64,000 nucleotides of DNA, taken from positions 2,256,658-2,320,657 of the forward strand of contig NZ_JH636435.1 of the NCBI RefSeq assembly GCF_000255655.1, read 5' to 3'. This DNA comes from Schlesneria paludicola DSM 18645. GTDB taxonomy: Bacteria > Planctomycetota > Planctomycetia > Planctomycetales > Planctomycetaceae. The notes beneath the pieces are model-generated. The model worked only from the letters and a program-made list of their open reading frames with translations. It did not search any database and had not been told where the DNA came from. The position numbers and the translations under genes are program-made. This document shows, piece after piece, positions 8,112 through 19,036 of this stretch. Position 1 is the stretch's first letter. Every line of letters begins with the position of its first letter.

Positions 8112-11100
8112 ATGCGTCAACCGACAACTGCCTGCCGCCCAGTGGGGACCGGATTGCGATCCGTTTCACTCTCGACTCTGAAGCTCTGCCTGCCTGTCGT
8201 GATGACGTGCATCGCATACGGAGCGGACGAACCCGTTGACTACTTGAAGAAGATTAAGCCGATCCTGTCGGCGCGCTGTGTTTCGTGCCATGGGGTCCTG
8301 AAGCAAGAAGGTGGCTTGAGGCTCGACACCGCCGCACAGGCCATCAAGGGTGGCGATTCTGGTGCGGCGATCACTCCCGGTGAGCCGTCGACCAGCCTGC
8401 TCCTGACGCGCGTCTCGGCACCACACGAATCAGAACGAATGCCACCCGAAGGTGAGCCACTAAAGCCGGAACAAATCGCCGCCATTCGAAATTGGGTCTC
8501 ACAACAGGCCCCCCATGCCGCGGATGAACAACCGGAACGCGATCCACACGACCACTGGTCGTTTAAGGCCGTCGTACGCCCAGCAGTTCCGCGGCTTGAG
8601 CATCCATCGGAAGAACAAACACGATGGCTGATGAACCCGATCGATGCGTTGATCTCTGTCGAACACCGCCAGCGCGGGATCGCTCCGCAGGTCGAGGCGA
8701 GCCGGAGCGTCTGGCTGCGGCGCGTATCGCTCGACTTGATCGGGCTACCGCCCTCCACCGCGGAACTGGACGCGTTCAATGCGGACCAATCTCCAGATGC
8801 CTATGACAAGGTCGTGACACGCCTACTCGACAGTCCCCAGTATGGTGAACGATGGGGACGACACTGGATGGATATCTGGCGTTATAGCGACTGGTGGGGA
8901 CTGGGTGCCGAAGTTCGCAACTCGCAGAAACATATCTGGCACTGGCGTGACTGGATCATCGAGTCTTTGAACGCAGATAAACCTTATGACCAGATGCTGC
9001 GTGAAATGCTGGCCGCCGACGAACTGTATCCGAACGACTTCGATCGGCTGCGCGCCACGGGATATCTCGCACGGCAGTACTTCATCTTCAATCGCACCAC
9101 CTGGATGGACGAGACCGTCGAACACACATCGAAATCGATGCTCGGGCTGACGCTCAACTGTGCGAAATGCCACGATCACAAGTACGACCCGCTCTCACAC
9201 GTCGATTACTACAGTCTGCGTGCGATCTTCGAACCGTACCAGATTCGCACGGAAATGGTTCCGGGCCAGATGGACTACGAGAAAGACGGAATCCCGCGTG
9301 CGTTCGATGCCCACCTGGACGAGCCGACCTATCTACACATCCGTGGCAACGACCTCAACCCCGATAAAAGTCGCGTGATCCCCCCCGCCGTTCCTGCAAT
9401 CCTGGTGTCAGACCGATTGAAACTCACGATTGAACCCATTTCGCTTCCGGCAGAAGCTCCCTTTCCCGGCCTGCGAGACTTCGTCGTTCAGGCACATCGA
9501 AATGCCGCCCATCAGCAGATTGCGACCGCTCGTTCCGCGGTCGAAACGGCCGAGCAGAGCCTTCGCGAGTCTGAATTTGCAGCGAGTGCGGAACGGGACG
9601 CGAGCATCGCCGACGCGCTGAGGCCTTCTAACGCGTCAACGCCCGCACTCTTGCACGACAACTTTTCCACGCCACGCCCCGACCTTTGGGAGCAGTTCGC
9701 GGGCAATTGGGCCTACGAAAATGGTCGGCTTGTCCAGACGCAAACCGGTCCAGCCCGTGCCGCATTGCGATTGAAGCAACTGCCGCCGACCGATTTTGAA
9801 GCAAAGCTGAAGTATATCCCGGGTGCGGGTGGAACCTGGAAGTCGGTTGGAATCTCGTGCGATGTCACGGATGCCGGAAACGAACTACTCGCCTATGTCA
9901 GCGCCGTGACGGGGCAACCGAAATCGCAGATTGCTTTCAAGCAAGGCCGCGAATACGTCTATCCTCCGAACGCATTCCAGTCGTGCAAAGTGGAACTCCA
10001 TCAACCACACGACGTCGTGTTGCGCGTCCGAGGCACGCTGCTGAACATGTCTTTCGATGGACAACATTCAATTGCATTTCGCTTGCCCTCAAACCTGTCC
10101 CGTCAGTCGGGTCATATGGAATTGATCGCATTCGACGCGGCAGCGGAGTTCCTTTCATTTGAACTCTACCCACTGCCGCCAGAAACAAAACTTATTGAGG
10201 ATGCCGACTACGCAAAATCAACAGCGACCACCGTACTGATGCCGGTCGACCAGGCGCAGCTTGCCTTGTCCATTGCGAAGAAAGCACATGTCACGGCCCA
10301 GATGCAACTCGCATCAATCGAAGCGCGTGCCACTGCAGACCAGGCCGTCTATGGTCATCGCCAACCCAGCGGCGTGACATCGAGCAACGATTCGATCTCT
10401 GACTCGCATACCACAATGACTCTGGTCCTCGCCGCGAGCAAATCCGAGCTTTCCCTCGCGGCTTCACGGGCGGATGAAGCGTTCTGTCGCGCGGAGCTGG
10501 CACGACTGCAGGCCCCCGCCGACAAGAAGGAGGAAGCCGAGAAGAAGCTCACGGCCGCCAAATCGACTCTCGAAGCCGCGGTCAAAGCGATGGAAACGCC
10601 AAAAGAGACGCACACGCCGCTACCAGGCGCAAAGAAGACTCAAGAAGATTACCAGAACCGAAACGCCGACAAACCCTTTCCGGCGTCCAGCAGTGGACGT
10701 CGAGCAGCGTTCGCCAAATGGCTGACCGACCCGCGCAATCCGCTTCCCGCGCGTGTTGCAGTCAATCACATCTGGACACGACATATGGGCAAGCCCCTGG
10801 TTGCCACCGTGTTTGATTTTGGTCGCAATGGCGCGCCGCCCACACATCCCGCACTGCTTGATTGGCTCGCCAGTGAACTTGTTGAGCAGAACTGGAGCAT
10901 GAAACATCTCCATCGGTTAATCGTGTTGTCAGAGACATATCGGCTCTCGTCGTCCAGTGCCAACGCCAGCGACGCGACGCTCGCCGCCGATTCCGACAAC
11001 CGCTTCTATTGGCGCATGAATCCCGTACGGATGGAGTCGCAGGTCGTGCGTGACAGCCTGCTCTTCCTCGCCGGAGAACTGGACTTGTCGATGGGTGGTC

Positions 11101-11537
11101 CGTCGATTGCGATCAACGATGAAACCTCACGACGACGCAGTCTATATTTTGTCCATTCGCACAATGACCACCAGAAGTTTCTCTCCACATTTGACGACGC
11201 CAGCGTCCTGGACTGTTACCGGCGCGCGGAAAGCATCGTGCCGCAGCAAGCTCTCGCTCTTGAAAACAGCTCATTCGTCACGAGGATGGCCGGGAAGATT
11301 TCTCAGCGGCTGGCGAACGCACAGCCTGATGCTTCTGACGGCGATTTCATTCGTTCGGCCTACTTAAGCGTTCTGTCCGTCGAACCCACTTCTGAGGAAC
11401 AGGCAACAATGTCCGAGATCCTCAGTCGCTTGACGGAACTCGCACGTGCGAAGAAACGCCCAAATCCCGAGTCGCTCGCTCGCACAACTGTCGTGCAGAC
11501 TCTGATTAACCTCAACGACTTCATCACGATTCGATGA
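8112..11537 (+). CDS. PSD1 protein: cytochrome-like PSCyt1, DUF1549, DUF1553
   Basis: 1141 residues, ATG one nt after the regulator stop. After a signal-like segment (residues about 20-45) comes the planctomycete cytochrome C domain with C56-V-S-C-H60 and ERMPPEGEPL. DUF1549 starts near residue 175 (NPIDALISVEHRQRGI, RRVSLDLIGLPPS, ERWGRHWMD) and includes a second CxxCH (CAKCHDHKYDPLSHVDYY, about residue 350). Residues about 513-690 form an inserted beta-sandwich (FSTPRPDLWEQFAGNW...) resembling LamG/3-keto-disaccharide-hydrolase-like folds, then a helical linker. DUF1553 runs from about 863 to the end (DPRNPLPARVAVNHIWTRHMG). The protein is exported; these proteins are suspected to act in polysaccharide or redox metabolism but have no proven reaction. 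It is followed 54 bp later by its usual partner, DUF1501. Confidence 0.95.
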   Translation: MRQPTTACRPVGTGLRSVSLSTLKLCLPVVMTCIAYGADEPVDYLKKIKPILSARCVSCHGVLKQEGGLRLDTAAQAIKGGDSGAAITPGEPSTSLLLTRVSAPHESERMPPEGEPLKPEQIAAIRNWVSQQAPHAADEQPERDPHDHWSFKAVVRPAVPRLEHPSEEQTRWLMNPIDALISVEHRQRGIAPQVEASRSVWLRRVSLDLIGLPPSTAELDAFNADQSPDAYDKVVTRLLDSPQYGERWGRHWMDIWRYSDWWGLGAEVRNSQKHIWHWRDWIIESLNADKPYDQMLREMLAADELYPNDFDRLRATGYLARQYFIFNRTTWMDETVEHTSKSMLGLTLNCAKCHDHKYDPLSHVDYYSLRAIFEPYQIRTEMVPGQMDYEKDGIPRAFDAHLDEPTYLHIRGNDLNPDKSRVIPPAVPAILVSDRLKLTIEPISLPAEAPFPGLRDFVVQAHRNAAHQQIATARSAVETAEQSLRESEFAASAERDASIADALRPSNASTPALLHDNFSTPRPDLWEQFAGNWAYENGRLVQTQTGPARAALRLKQLPPTDFEAKLKYIPGAGGTWKSVGISCDVTDAGNELLAYVSAVTGQPKSQIAFKQGREYVYPPNAFQSCKVELHQPHDVVLRVRGTLLNMSFDGQHSIAFRLPSNLSRQSGHMELIAFDAAAEFLSFELYPLPPETKLIEDADYAKSTATTVLMPVDQAQLALSIAKKAHVTAQMQLASIEARATADQAVYGHRQPSGVTSSNDSISDSHTTMTLVLAASKSELSLAASRADEAFCRAELARLQAPADKKEEAEKKLTAAKSTLEAAVKAMETPKETHTPLPGAKKTQEDYQNRNADKPFPASSSGRRAAFAKWLTDPRNPLPARVAVNHIWTRHMGKPLVATVFDFGRNGAPPTHPALLDWLASELVEQNWSMKHLHRLIVLSETYRLSSSSANASDATLAADSDNRFYWRMNPVRMESQVVRDSLLFLAGELDLSMGGPSIAINDETSRRRSLYFVHSHNDHQKFLSTFDDASVLDCYRRAESIVPQQALALENSSFVTRMAGKISQRLANAQPDASDGDFIRSAYLSVLSVEPTSEEQATMSEILSRLTELARAKKRPNPESLARTTVVQTLINLNDFITIR

Positions 11538-11591
11538 AGCGCCTTCCGACAATCATCCGCTGATCAACCAACCTCACGTTTGGATCGCACT

Positions 11592-13049
11592 ATGATCACC
11601 CCTCACTCGCACTTTCCCCTCGGCCGCTCCCGACGTACGTTCCTGGCGGATCTCGGTCAGGGATTTACCGGACTGGCGCTTGGTGCCATGCTTGCGCGAG
11701 ACGGAATTGTACGCGCGAACGACGCACCTCTCTGGCAACCTCCGACGGGTCAACCGCACTTCACGCCGAAAGCCAAAAGTGTCGTCTGGCTGTTCATGAA
11801 CGGCGGGATGTCGCACCTGGAATCGTTTGACCCCAAGCCCGAAGTCACCAAATATGCCGACAAGTCGATCAGCGAGACTCCGTACGCCGACACGCAAAAT
11901 CCTGAACGATTGAAACGGCGTGAAGTCGCATTCAATGTCGAACTGCGGCAGAAGCTGTATCCCTTGCAAGTCGGATTTCGCAAATACGGACAGTCTGGCA
12001 TCGAGCTGAGCGACTGGGTGCCGCACATGGGTAGCTGCATCGACGACATTGCGGTCGTTCGCTCGATGTGGACGACAGACGACAACCATGGCGCCCAAAC
12101 GCAGTTTCATTCCGGCCGCCATATGCTCGATGGCGAATTCCCCACGCTGGGAGCTTGGGTACATTACGGCCTGGGCTCGATCAACGACGACCTTCCTCAA
12201 TTCATCTCAATGGGAAACCGCGAGTACTGGAATGCGAAAGACGGCCATTATCTGGGCCCGGCGCACGATGCCGTTCCGATCCGCGTCGACCCCGGAAACC
12301 CGCTCGACTATGCCAAGCCGGCAAGCGGACTGGATGTTGATGAACAGCAACTGAGCTTCGAGCTCGCCGGACGACTCAATCGTTTGAAGGGCGTCGAGTA
12401 TCCAAACGATCCCGCACTCACTGCGCGGATCAAAGCGTATGAACTCGCCTTTCGAATGCAGACCTCCATCCCAGAGGTTCTCAAGTTCGATACGGAAACG
12501 CAGGCCACACAAGAGCTGTATGGCCTCAACGAGCCCGATACGCGCGACTTCGGCTCGCAGATGCTGGCAACACGAAGGCTGATTGAGCGCGGTGTGCGCT
12601 TCATCCAGGTTCAACATGGGGCGGGAGGAGCAGGCGCCTGGGACGCTCATGGCAACTTGAAGGCCATGCATACCCAAACGTTCAAGCAGGTCGATAAGCC
12701 CGTCGCCGGATTGCTCAAGGATCTAAAACAGCGCGGGTTGCTCGATTCCACGATCGTGATCTTCGCGACGGAATTCGGCAGAACCCCCGCCTCGCAGGGT
12801 GCCGATGGCCGCGATCACCATCCGTATGGTTTCTCGGTCTGGATGGCAGGCGGAGGAATTAAGGGCGGAATTGTTCATGGTGCGACGGATGAAATTGGTT
12901 TCCATGCTGTCGAACATCGCCACTATGTCACCGACATTCATGCCACGATTCTGAAGCAGATGGGTCTCGATTCACGCGAGCTCGAAATCCCCGGTCGGAA
13001 GCGGCTCGACATCGATCACGGCAATCCGATCAACGAAATCATTGCCTGA
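11592..13049 (+). CDS. DUF1501 Tat-exported sulfatase-like protein
   Basis: 485 residues from the ATG at 11592; an earlier TTG is possible. The N terminus has a twin-arginine signal ([20 protein letters not shown]). The body shows DUF1501 hallmarks: [22 protein letters not shown] near residue 60, [23 protein letters not shown], and HFASEFGRTP-type block read here as [37 protein letters not shown]. The fold is related to alkaline phosphatase/sulfatase, but the formylglycine motif is absent. DUF1501 genes almost always follow PSD1 genes in planctomycetes, as here, and the two are thought to act together. No reaction is established. Confidence 0.95.
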   Translation: MITPHSHFPLGRSRRTFLADLGQGFTGLALGAMLARDGIVRANDAPLWQPPTGQPHFTPKAKSVVWLFMNGGMSHLESFDPKPEVTKYADKSISETPYADTQNPERLKRREVAFNVELRQKLYPLQVGFRKYGQSGIELSDWVPHMGSCIDDIAVVRSMWTTDDNHGAQTQFHSGRHMLDGEFPTLGAWVHYGLGSINDDLPQFISMGNREYWNAKDGHYLGPAHDAVPIRVDPGNPLDYAKPASGLDVDEQQLSFELAGRLNRLKGVEYPNDPALTARIKAYELAFRMQTSIPEVLKFDTETQATQELYGLNEPDTRDFGSQMLATRRLIERGVRFIQVQHGAGGAGAWDAHGNLKAMHTQTFKQVDKPVAGLLKDLKQRGLLDSTIVIFATEFGRTPASQGADGRDHHPYGFSVWMAGGGIKGGIVHGATDEIGFHAVEHRHYVTDIHATILKQMGLDSRELEIPGRKRLDIDHGNPINEIIA

Positions 13050-13198
13050 ACGAATTCATCCAATTGGGCCGCCAGCGATCCTTCGCGGAGCGGGGCGTGC
13101 GCCGGACACCGCCGTTCTCGTCTCTGGTGATTCAATCCGAGCCTGGCCGCAAATCGTGCCACGCGTCGCCAGCATTCGATCGCATTTTGGACAAACCA

Positions 13199-15253
13199 AT
13201 GCCAAGTCAGACTTCGACGTCATTCCGCACAGCACTGGTCGCTCTGGTCTTGTGCATGATCATCACCACGACGATTCCTTTGCCAAAGGCGAACGGCGCC
13301 GACAACGCTCCAACCGTCGCTGGCCCTCTCACAGAAATCGAGCGGAAGGCGTTCCTGGCCGAGCTTGAACCCCTGCAGGCGCGTCTGGCCGAGTTGCGCC
13401 GCGTACCGGCCATGAGCCTTGACCGCTGGGCGGATGCGCAACTGTTCGTCAAGGCTGTCACCTGGGCCCTTGATTTCGGTCCGATCAATGACGCCAAGCA
13501 CCGACAGCTTGTGCAGAACGGACTTCGCCGGTCGAAGGAACGCGTTGACGCTCTCGCTGGCGGACAACATCCCTGGTGTGAGAAACTCGGCCGCAGCGTC
13601 CGCGGTTATGTCTCCTCCATTGACGACTCGGTCCAGCCGTATGGCCTGATTCTTCCTGCGGGCTACGATCGCACAAAACCGTTGCGGCTGGACGTCGTCC
13701 TGCACGGCAGCACCAACGCGACCGGAGTCGGCGAACTGATGTTTGTCACCAACTTTGACGGTGGTGACACCGGAATTGCGGGAGCTCCTGAGCAGAACTT
13801 TATTGAGCTCCATCCCATGGGACGGCTCGGCGAAAACGCCTATCGATACGAGGGTGAAACCGATGTCGACGAAGCGATCGAAGCGGTGTGCCGAGACTAT
13901 GCGATCGATCGATCGCGGATTGTTCTACGAGGGTCGTCACTTGGCGGAGTCGGCACCTGGCAACTTGGCCTGAAGCGTCCTGATCGATATGTGGCGCTTG
14001 GGCCCAGCGCGGGTCCCGTGGACACCATCGAATTTGCCAATTCCCCCTGGAAGCATTTCGTGCGTCTCGATCCGCTGACACCATGGCAGAAGACGACGCT
14101 GCATCTCGTGGACGCAATCGACTACACCGCGAACGCGGGGATGGTCCCCGTGGTGGCGGCGATGGGAGACCAGGATCCGTATTACTCATCCCACACACTG
14201 ATTGAACAGGCGTTTGCCAAAGAAGGCATTCCGTTCGTGGGCCTTGTCGATCGCGGCGCGGGACACGGGCTGACTCCGAAGATCATGGAGGAACAACTTC
14301 GCCTGATCGGAGAGTACGCGGCCAAGGGGCGCGATCCTTTTCCAAAGCAACTTCGCTTCGTCACATGGTCACTAAAATTCAGCCGTTGTCACTGGATTGA
14401 ACTGCTGGGCCTTGAGCAACACTACCAACGAGCCGAAATCACCGCCCGCATGAATGACGACGGCTCCATTAGCGTGGCAGAACCGCAAAACATTACAAAG
14501 TTCGCCATCCACCCTCCCGCCGTCACGGCGGCGGCCGCGACGATCACCGTTGGTGACGTCAAAATTAGTCTCCCCGCGAATCCCGCAGGCACCATTCGCT
14601 CGTTGGTAATCGCAAAACATCAGGGAACATGGCGATACCAAGGGGTGCTCGGCGAGACACCGATGATCGGCAAACGACCGCAGCTTCAAGGCCCCCTCGA
14701 CGACGCATTCTCACGGAAGTTTTTGTGCGTTCGTGGAACGGGAACGCCTTGGAACCCGGCAGCCAGTGCCTGGGCCGAGGCGCAGCTCAAACGCTTCACG
14801 TCCGAATGGCGGCGTCACGATCACGGAGATCTTCCCATCAAAGCCGATACCGAGGTCACGGAAGAGGACGTGCGGAGTTCTAATCTGATCCTTTTCGGCG
14901 ATCCAGGCAGCAATCCCTGGATCAGCAAGGTTCTACCGCACCTGCCGATTCGTTGGACTCATGACACGCTCGAGCTTGGCAATCAGATTCATTCTGCAAG
15001 CGACCATGGCGTTCAACTCATCCACCCGAATCCATTACCTGGCGCTGTCGACCGCTACGTCGTCCTGAATAGTGGGCACACTTATCACGATTCCGAATTA
15101 CGTTTCAGCTATATGGTCTTTCCCCGCCTGGGTGACTGGGCCATCTTGAAACTCGGCGACAATCCGACGAATGCTCCCGCCTCACAGGTTTCCGAATTGG
15201 TGCTTGATTCCGGCTTTTTCGATGAAGACTGGATCATTTCGGAACGCCCATGA
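13199..15253 (+). CDS. Secreted alpha/beta-hydrolase (prolyl-oligopeptidase/esterase-like)
   Basis: 684 residues from the ATG at 13199, which gives a signal peptide (ALVALVLCMIITTTIPLPKANGA); the open frame upstream is not protein-like. The hydrolase core shows YGLILPAGYDRTKPLRLDVVLHGS (strand and oxyanion region), the nucleophile elbow R-G-S-S247-L-G-G-V-G-T-W, a candidate acid in AAMGDQDPYYSSHT and a candidate histidine in DRGAGHGLT. The C-terminal 280 residues are beta-rich and resemble the second half of planctomycete prolyl-oligopeptidase-like proteins, with a region reading LILFGDPGSNPWISKVLPHLP. It is 149 bp behind DUF1501 on the same strand and is probably the last gene of that cluster. 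It may be a carbohydrate esterase acting with the PSD1 system; substrate is inference. Confidence 0.88.
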   Translation: MPSQTSTSFRTALVALVLCMIITTTIPLPKANGADNAPTVAGPLTEIERKAFLAELEPLQARLAELRRVPAMSLDRWADAQLFVKAVTWALDFGPINDAKHRQLVQNGLRRSKERVDALAGGQHPWCEKLGRSVRGYVSSIDDSVQPYGLILPAGYDRTKPLRLDVVLHGSTNATGVGELMFVTNFDGGDTGIAGAPEQNFIELHPMGRLGENAYRYEGETDVDEAIEAVCRDYAIDRSRIVLRGSSLGGVGTWQLGLKRPDRYVALGPSAGPVDTIEFANSPWKHFVRLDPLTPWQKTTLHLVDAIDYTANAGMVPVVAAMGDQDPYYSSHTLIEQAFAKEGIPFVGLVDRGAGHGLTPKIMEEQLRLIGEYAAKGRDPFPKQLRFVTWSLKFSRCHWIELLGLEQHYQRAEITARMNDDGSISVAEPQNITKFAIHPPAVTAAAATITVGDVKISLPANPAGTIRSLVIAKHQGTWRYQGVLGETPMIGKRPQLQGPLDDAFSRKFLCVRGTGTPWNPAASAWAEAQLKRFTSEWRRHDHGDLPIKADTEVTEEDVRSSNLILFGDPGSNPWISKVLPHLPIRWTHDTLELGNQIHSASDHGVQLIHPNPLPGAVDRYVVLNSGHTYHDSELRFSYMVFPRLGDWAILKLGDNPTNAPASQVSELVLDSGFFDEDWIISERP

Positions 15254-15316
15254 ATCGCCTCGATTCAATTAAAAAATCATCGGCGGGACGACGAAGGAAC
15301 GACCGCGCCGTTCCGA

Positions 15317-16744
15317 TCAGATTCGAAGATAGATCTTGGATTTTTCCAAACTGCGAACACAAAGGTACACGGCCAATCCGTAGACCGTCAGCCCGATCAG
15401 GCAGTACCAAAGCGGCGAATCATTCGGAACCAACGGATGCAACTGGAAACCGATCAATTCGTGAATGACGTACGCCGCCAATGGGTTCATCCCAAATGTT
15501 CGGAACACACTGCATTCCCAATGCCAGACCTGACAGACAACAAGGAAAACGGCGTAAAGGGCCGCCGAGAATCCCGTCGCAAACAGGATGAATGAAAGCG
15601 TCGGAAGTCGCTTACTCATCATCCAGTAATTATCGAGTCGCTCGGTCGCTGGAGGTGGCGCAACGAACGGCGGCTCGGTCAGCAGGGACGAGATATGGCG
15701 GCGGCCGAGGCTGTCCCAGTTCGGCAACATTGGCGAGAGTGCAACGTTCGGCAACACAGGATCAGAGGGGACATCAAACTCTACGTCGTACAGACGGCTT
15801 CCGCACGAAAGGACGTACGCAAACAGCATCAAGCCGCAACCATAAGTCAGAATCCGTCGAGCGACCCGCCCAGCGGATTCCCCCTGCATCATCAGGTCCG
15901 CCACCAACGTTCCGGCGAGCATTGCGACCGCCCAGCATAAAGGCCCGAAGAAGCCTCCGTCCCAACTGGATTCATCTCCCGTTTTCCAGAGCCTGACCAT
16001 CCAATTGTCGGGATTACCCAAGACGAACCCCCAATTGAACCAGGCCGTCAACGTCATGTGCCCCAGGCCGCATAGAACGGCCGCGACCACACGTGTCCTG
16101 GCCCCCGCGGCAATGACTGGCAGGATGAGTAGCTGTGTCGCACCGATGATGGCAAATGTGTTCCACATCTCCGACTTCAAGAGGCGAGCGAGATACACAC
16201 GCCATTGCGCAGCGAAAGTGGAGGAAAAATCCGTAGCAATCGCTGTGTCGCTGTCGTCGATCGGATTCGCTTGAAGGTCGATCTCCTCGCGAGGTTCAGC
16301 CTTCTTACGCTCCTCTGCTTCCCGGCGCGCGGCGTCCAAAGACGCAAACGTGACGTCCCACGTCGTCGGCATTTTGTAAAACTGCTGCCAGCCTCCGGGA
16401 AATCCGCCACCCGCGCCGAAAAATAGGATCGCGATCAGGATCAACGACACGCTCCGACGCAGAAATCGCAAATAGGTCGGCCCTGTTCCGTCCGTGTACA
16501 ACCTGCGCAGGAATGTCAATCGATACGAATATCCCACGGCGAAGTGAAAGCCGGGCATAATCGAATCCGCATAACTGAAATAATTATTATTGTGTTTGAA
16601 TATGGAATGGACGACCGCGAAACTTCCGATGAAATTGACGAGAATCATTCCCGCAACGGTATATCCGCGGAATTGATCGAGCGAGACCAGTCGCTCTGTA
16701 CCGGCAATCGTTCGCGGCGGCTCTGCAGTCGAAGTCACATTCAT
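15317..16744 (-). CDS. Polytopic DUF5009/HGSNAT-like membrane protein
   Basis: 475 residues from the ATG at 16744; the frame extends 59 codons further but that part lacks a ribosome site and hydrophobic character. The first membrane segment contains RLVSLDQFRGYTVAGMILVNFIGSF, the signature of the heparan-alpha-glucosaminide N-acetyltransferase-like family (DUF5009), followed by about ten hydrophobic segments, e.g. VSLILIAILFFGAGGGF and LPTLSFILFATGFSAAL. A basic/acidic cytoplasmic or periplasmic loop (AARREAEERKKAEPREEIDLQ) lies near residue 140. In eukaryotes the family transfers acetyl groups to amino sugars across a membrane; in planctomycetes the substrate is unknown. It converges with the esterase cluster, ending 63 bp from it. 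Confidence 0.88.
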   Translation of the reverse strand: MNVTSTAEPPRTIAGTERLVSLDQFRGYTVAGMILVNFIGSFAVVHSIFKHNNNYFSYADSIMPGFHFAVGYSYRLTFLRRLYTDGTGPTYLRFLRRSVSLILIAILFFGAGGGFPGGWQQFYKMPTTWDVTFASLDAARREAEERKKAEPREEIDLQANPIDDSDTAIATDFSSTFAAQWRVYLARLLKSEMWNTFAIIGATQLLILPVIAAGARTRVVAAVLCGLGHMTLTAWFNWGFVLGNPDNWMVRLWKTGDESSWDGGFFGPLCWAVAMLAGTLVADLMMQGESAGRVARRILTYGCGLMLFAYVLSCGSRLYDVEFDVPSDPVLPNVALSPMLPNWDSLGRRHISSLLTEPPFVAPPPATERLDNYWMMSKRLPTLSFILFATGFSAALYAVFLVVCQVWHWECSVFRTFGMNPLAAYVIHELIGFQLHPLVPNDSPLWYCLIGLTVYGLAVYLCVRSLEKSKIYLRI

Positions 16745-17288
16745 AGTCAAGGTTTGTCCTTTGCTCTTTTCGCCCCGCGAAGTCCACGAATGAGTGACAC
16801 CAGAGTCCGATCGCGTATCAACGCGCGCCCTTCGATCATCGGACGGATTTTCGAAGTCATTGCGCAGTAACATTCGTTTGACAACATCGCCAGAGCCGGC
16901 CAGATCAGTGAGGAGTTGCACTATTCAATCAACTCTTCCAGGCCGCCGCCACCGCTTGAATCCATTTTCGTCCGTCAATCAACCGGCACAACATTGCCGG
17001 AATGAACAGTTCTGCCTCCATACAGACAGGTTGAAATGTGAGCCGAAATGACCAGACCAATTGCGCAACGCCGTGACTGAAATGGAGACAAAGGCCGAGC
17101 GAAACGAGATCGATCTGTTTTCATCGTTGCCAAGGTCAATTCCCATTGGCTTCGGTTACTCGAGATTCATTTTCGATCGTGTCGCCTCGTGGTGTTATTG
17201 TTCGGCGGGTAAACTACCCCCGTTGATTTACGGTGAATATCAGGCCTACGCTCAATTCAGCAAATTCGCAATCGAGGAATTGATTCGC
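16745..17288. other. Divergent intergenic region, no gene recognised
   Basis: 544 bp between divergent genes. Frames run through it from both sides (59 codons upstream of 16744 and 76 codons upstream of 17289), but neither has a signal peptide, known motif or a better ribosome site than the chosen starts. I see no strong hairpin or palindrome; it should hold two promoters. Confidence 0.45.
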
Positions 17289-18530
17289 ATGCATATTCCG
17301 AACAGTCCTGTCCGTACTCGCATTCGAATTGGCAGCCAGTGCTGGGCATTGGCCGCATTGATCGTATTCTTTTCTGTCTCTGGTTCTTTCGCGGCTGATG
17401 TCCCCCAGACCAAAGCGATCAACAATTCCAAAGCGTTTCCGAACATCCCTGAACGGATCAGCTTTGATTATCTCAGCGAAGTGAAATCCTATTCGGTCAG
17501 CTCGTCACATCTTCCATTCACTCTGTCCGTCGTGACACTTCCGCCCAGCGATGCGAACACCACGCATGTGACCATCTCTATAACATTTCGATTGGAGGGG
17601 TTCGACGTGACGTCCGTGCGTTTGAAAGCGACAACCGCGCAAGGTCAATCGATCGAGCCGGCAAAGTTTTCGGTGGTCACAGTCGTGGGGAAGGGCGATC
17701 AATGGCCGACATCGACATTCGACGCCGAGTTCGCGACGAAGCCGGGAAGCCTTTCGCGGCTGATTGTCCAGCACCGCAGTCGGGAAAATAATTCGGCGGA
17801 AAACCCCAAGGTCGAAAATCACTCGGTGAAATCGCTGGAACTGGTGACCAGTCAGAAAGAAGATGATCAGTACACGCCATGGGGAAATGTGTCGGATCTT
17901 GATGGAGACTGCGAGTTCGATATCAAAGACAAAACGCTGACGATGGCTGTCCCTCCCGGCTGCCACGATCTCGCTCCCGGACAACCGCTGAACGCCCCAT
18001 TCGTACTGAATCAAATCTCGGGCGATTTTACGGCTCAAGTAAAAATCGTCGGCAAGTTCGTGCCCGGGAAATTGCCGCAGAAGCAACCGGTTGCGTACAA
18101 CGGGGCAGGCATCCTGATCTGGGAAAACGACGATCACTATCTGCGAATCGAGCGAAACGCCTACTGGTCGCGAGGCGACGGGCTGTTACGCTGTGACGCC
18201 CCGCTCATGGAATATTGGAAAGATCGCCGCTATCAGGGTCACAATCTCGCAGACGATAAGGTGATTGCCGACTTCATCCGCGGTCAAACCCTTTGGCTCA
18301 GGCTCACTCGAACATCAAAAGAAATGACCGTTTCAATCAGCCATGAGGGAACCGAGTGGGACGTCGTCAAATCCTTCGAAACCGATCTCCCCAACGAACT
18401 TTTCCTCGGCCTCGCAGGTCTCAACACTTCTAACGACTTGTTCCTTGTCACCTTCGAACAGTTCACCCTCGTCGCCGATCGCCTGATCGCCCCTGCACAC
18501 CTGACTCCGGACAAATCCGCGAAGAACTAG
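17289..18530 (+). CDS. Secreted DUF1349 protein
   Basis: 413 residues from the ATG at 17289, with GAGG about 11 nt upstream and a clear signal peptide after it (WALAALIVFFSVSGSFA, then AD). The C-terminal half (about 190-400) is DUF1349, a concanavalin-like beta-sandwich: WGNVSDLDGDCEFDI, FTAQVKIVGKF, YNGAGILIWENDDHYLRIER, LWLRLTRTSKEMTVSISHEGTEW and LFLGLAGLNTS match the expected strand order. The N-terminal half (about 50-185) is a second beta-rich region with no family I recognise. DUF1349 proteins are often glycan-binding or glycoside-associated; no catalytic residues are evident. It stands alone on the plus strand. Confidence 0.88.
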   Translation: MHIPNSPVRTRIRIGSQCWALAALIVFFSVSGSFAADVPQTKAINNSKAFPNIPERISFDYLSEVKSYSVSSSHLPFTLSVVTLPPSDANTTHVTISITFRLEGFDVTSVRLKATTAQGQSIEPAKFSVVTVVGKGDQWPTSTFDAEFATKPGSLSRLIVQHRSRENNSAENPKVENHSVKSLELVTSQKEDDQYTPWGNVSDLDGDCEFDIKDKTLTMAVPPGCHDLAPGQPLNAPFVLNQISGDFTAQVKIVGKFVPGKLPQKQPVAYNGAGILIWENDDHYLRIERNAYWSRGDGLLRCDAPLMEYWKDRRYQGHNLADDKVIADFIRGQTLWLRLTRTSKEMTVSISHEGTEWDVVKSFETDLPNELFLGLAGLNTSNDLFLVTFEQFTLVADRLIAPAHLTPDKSAKN

Positions 18531-19036
18531 CAACGCGAAGGCTGCGGACTCCCAATCTGACGAGCCTCAAGTCTGAATCATTCCAAAGGGATTTGCGAAT
18601 GCTTCAACTCAGGCCGATTCATGTCATCGTGATGAACAACGAGTGGCAAGTCGCTTATCTGTCGGATCACCACGCGCCTGATTCGTGAGCCTCCTCGCTG
18701 TCCAGCAAACGACCGGTTGGCACTAAAATGAAACGCTTCTGATCGGCAGTGAGCGCGGCGTCTGTCAGAATCGTCATCCAGCATCCGCACACGCGTCTCG
18801 GATTCTCAAAGTATTGCCGCATTGAATCAGGCAGTATTTGCACATTCCGATGCTCAGTCGGCAGTTTGTCGAGGCACGTAGGAGATTGTGGAGCCGAAGT
18901 TGCACGTTCAACGTCTCTTCGCAGCGTCATGCGGACTCAGAGACCTGGATCGAATTCGAAATGCTGCGTGCGGGATGATCTCAATGCGTTCAATACCGTA
19001 AGCGGATTTCCTCTCTGATCCGTTCAACAGAAATTC
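18531..19036. other. Gene-poor stretch, no recognisable gene
   Basis: 506 bp. Two overlapping minus-strand frames in different phases (about 18578-18790 and 18667-18930) and one plus-strand frame (18749-19018) compete here; none resembles a family I know. The two minus frames could be halves of a frameshifted relic, but I cannot support this with homology. Confidence 0.4.

Noticed and set aside
11592-13049. Active sulfatase reading of the DUF1501 protein
   Set aside because: The fold is related but the C-x-[PA]-S-R modification motif is missing.
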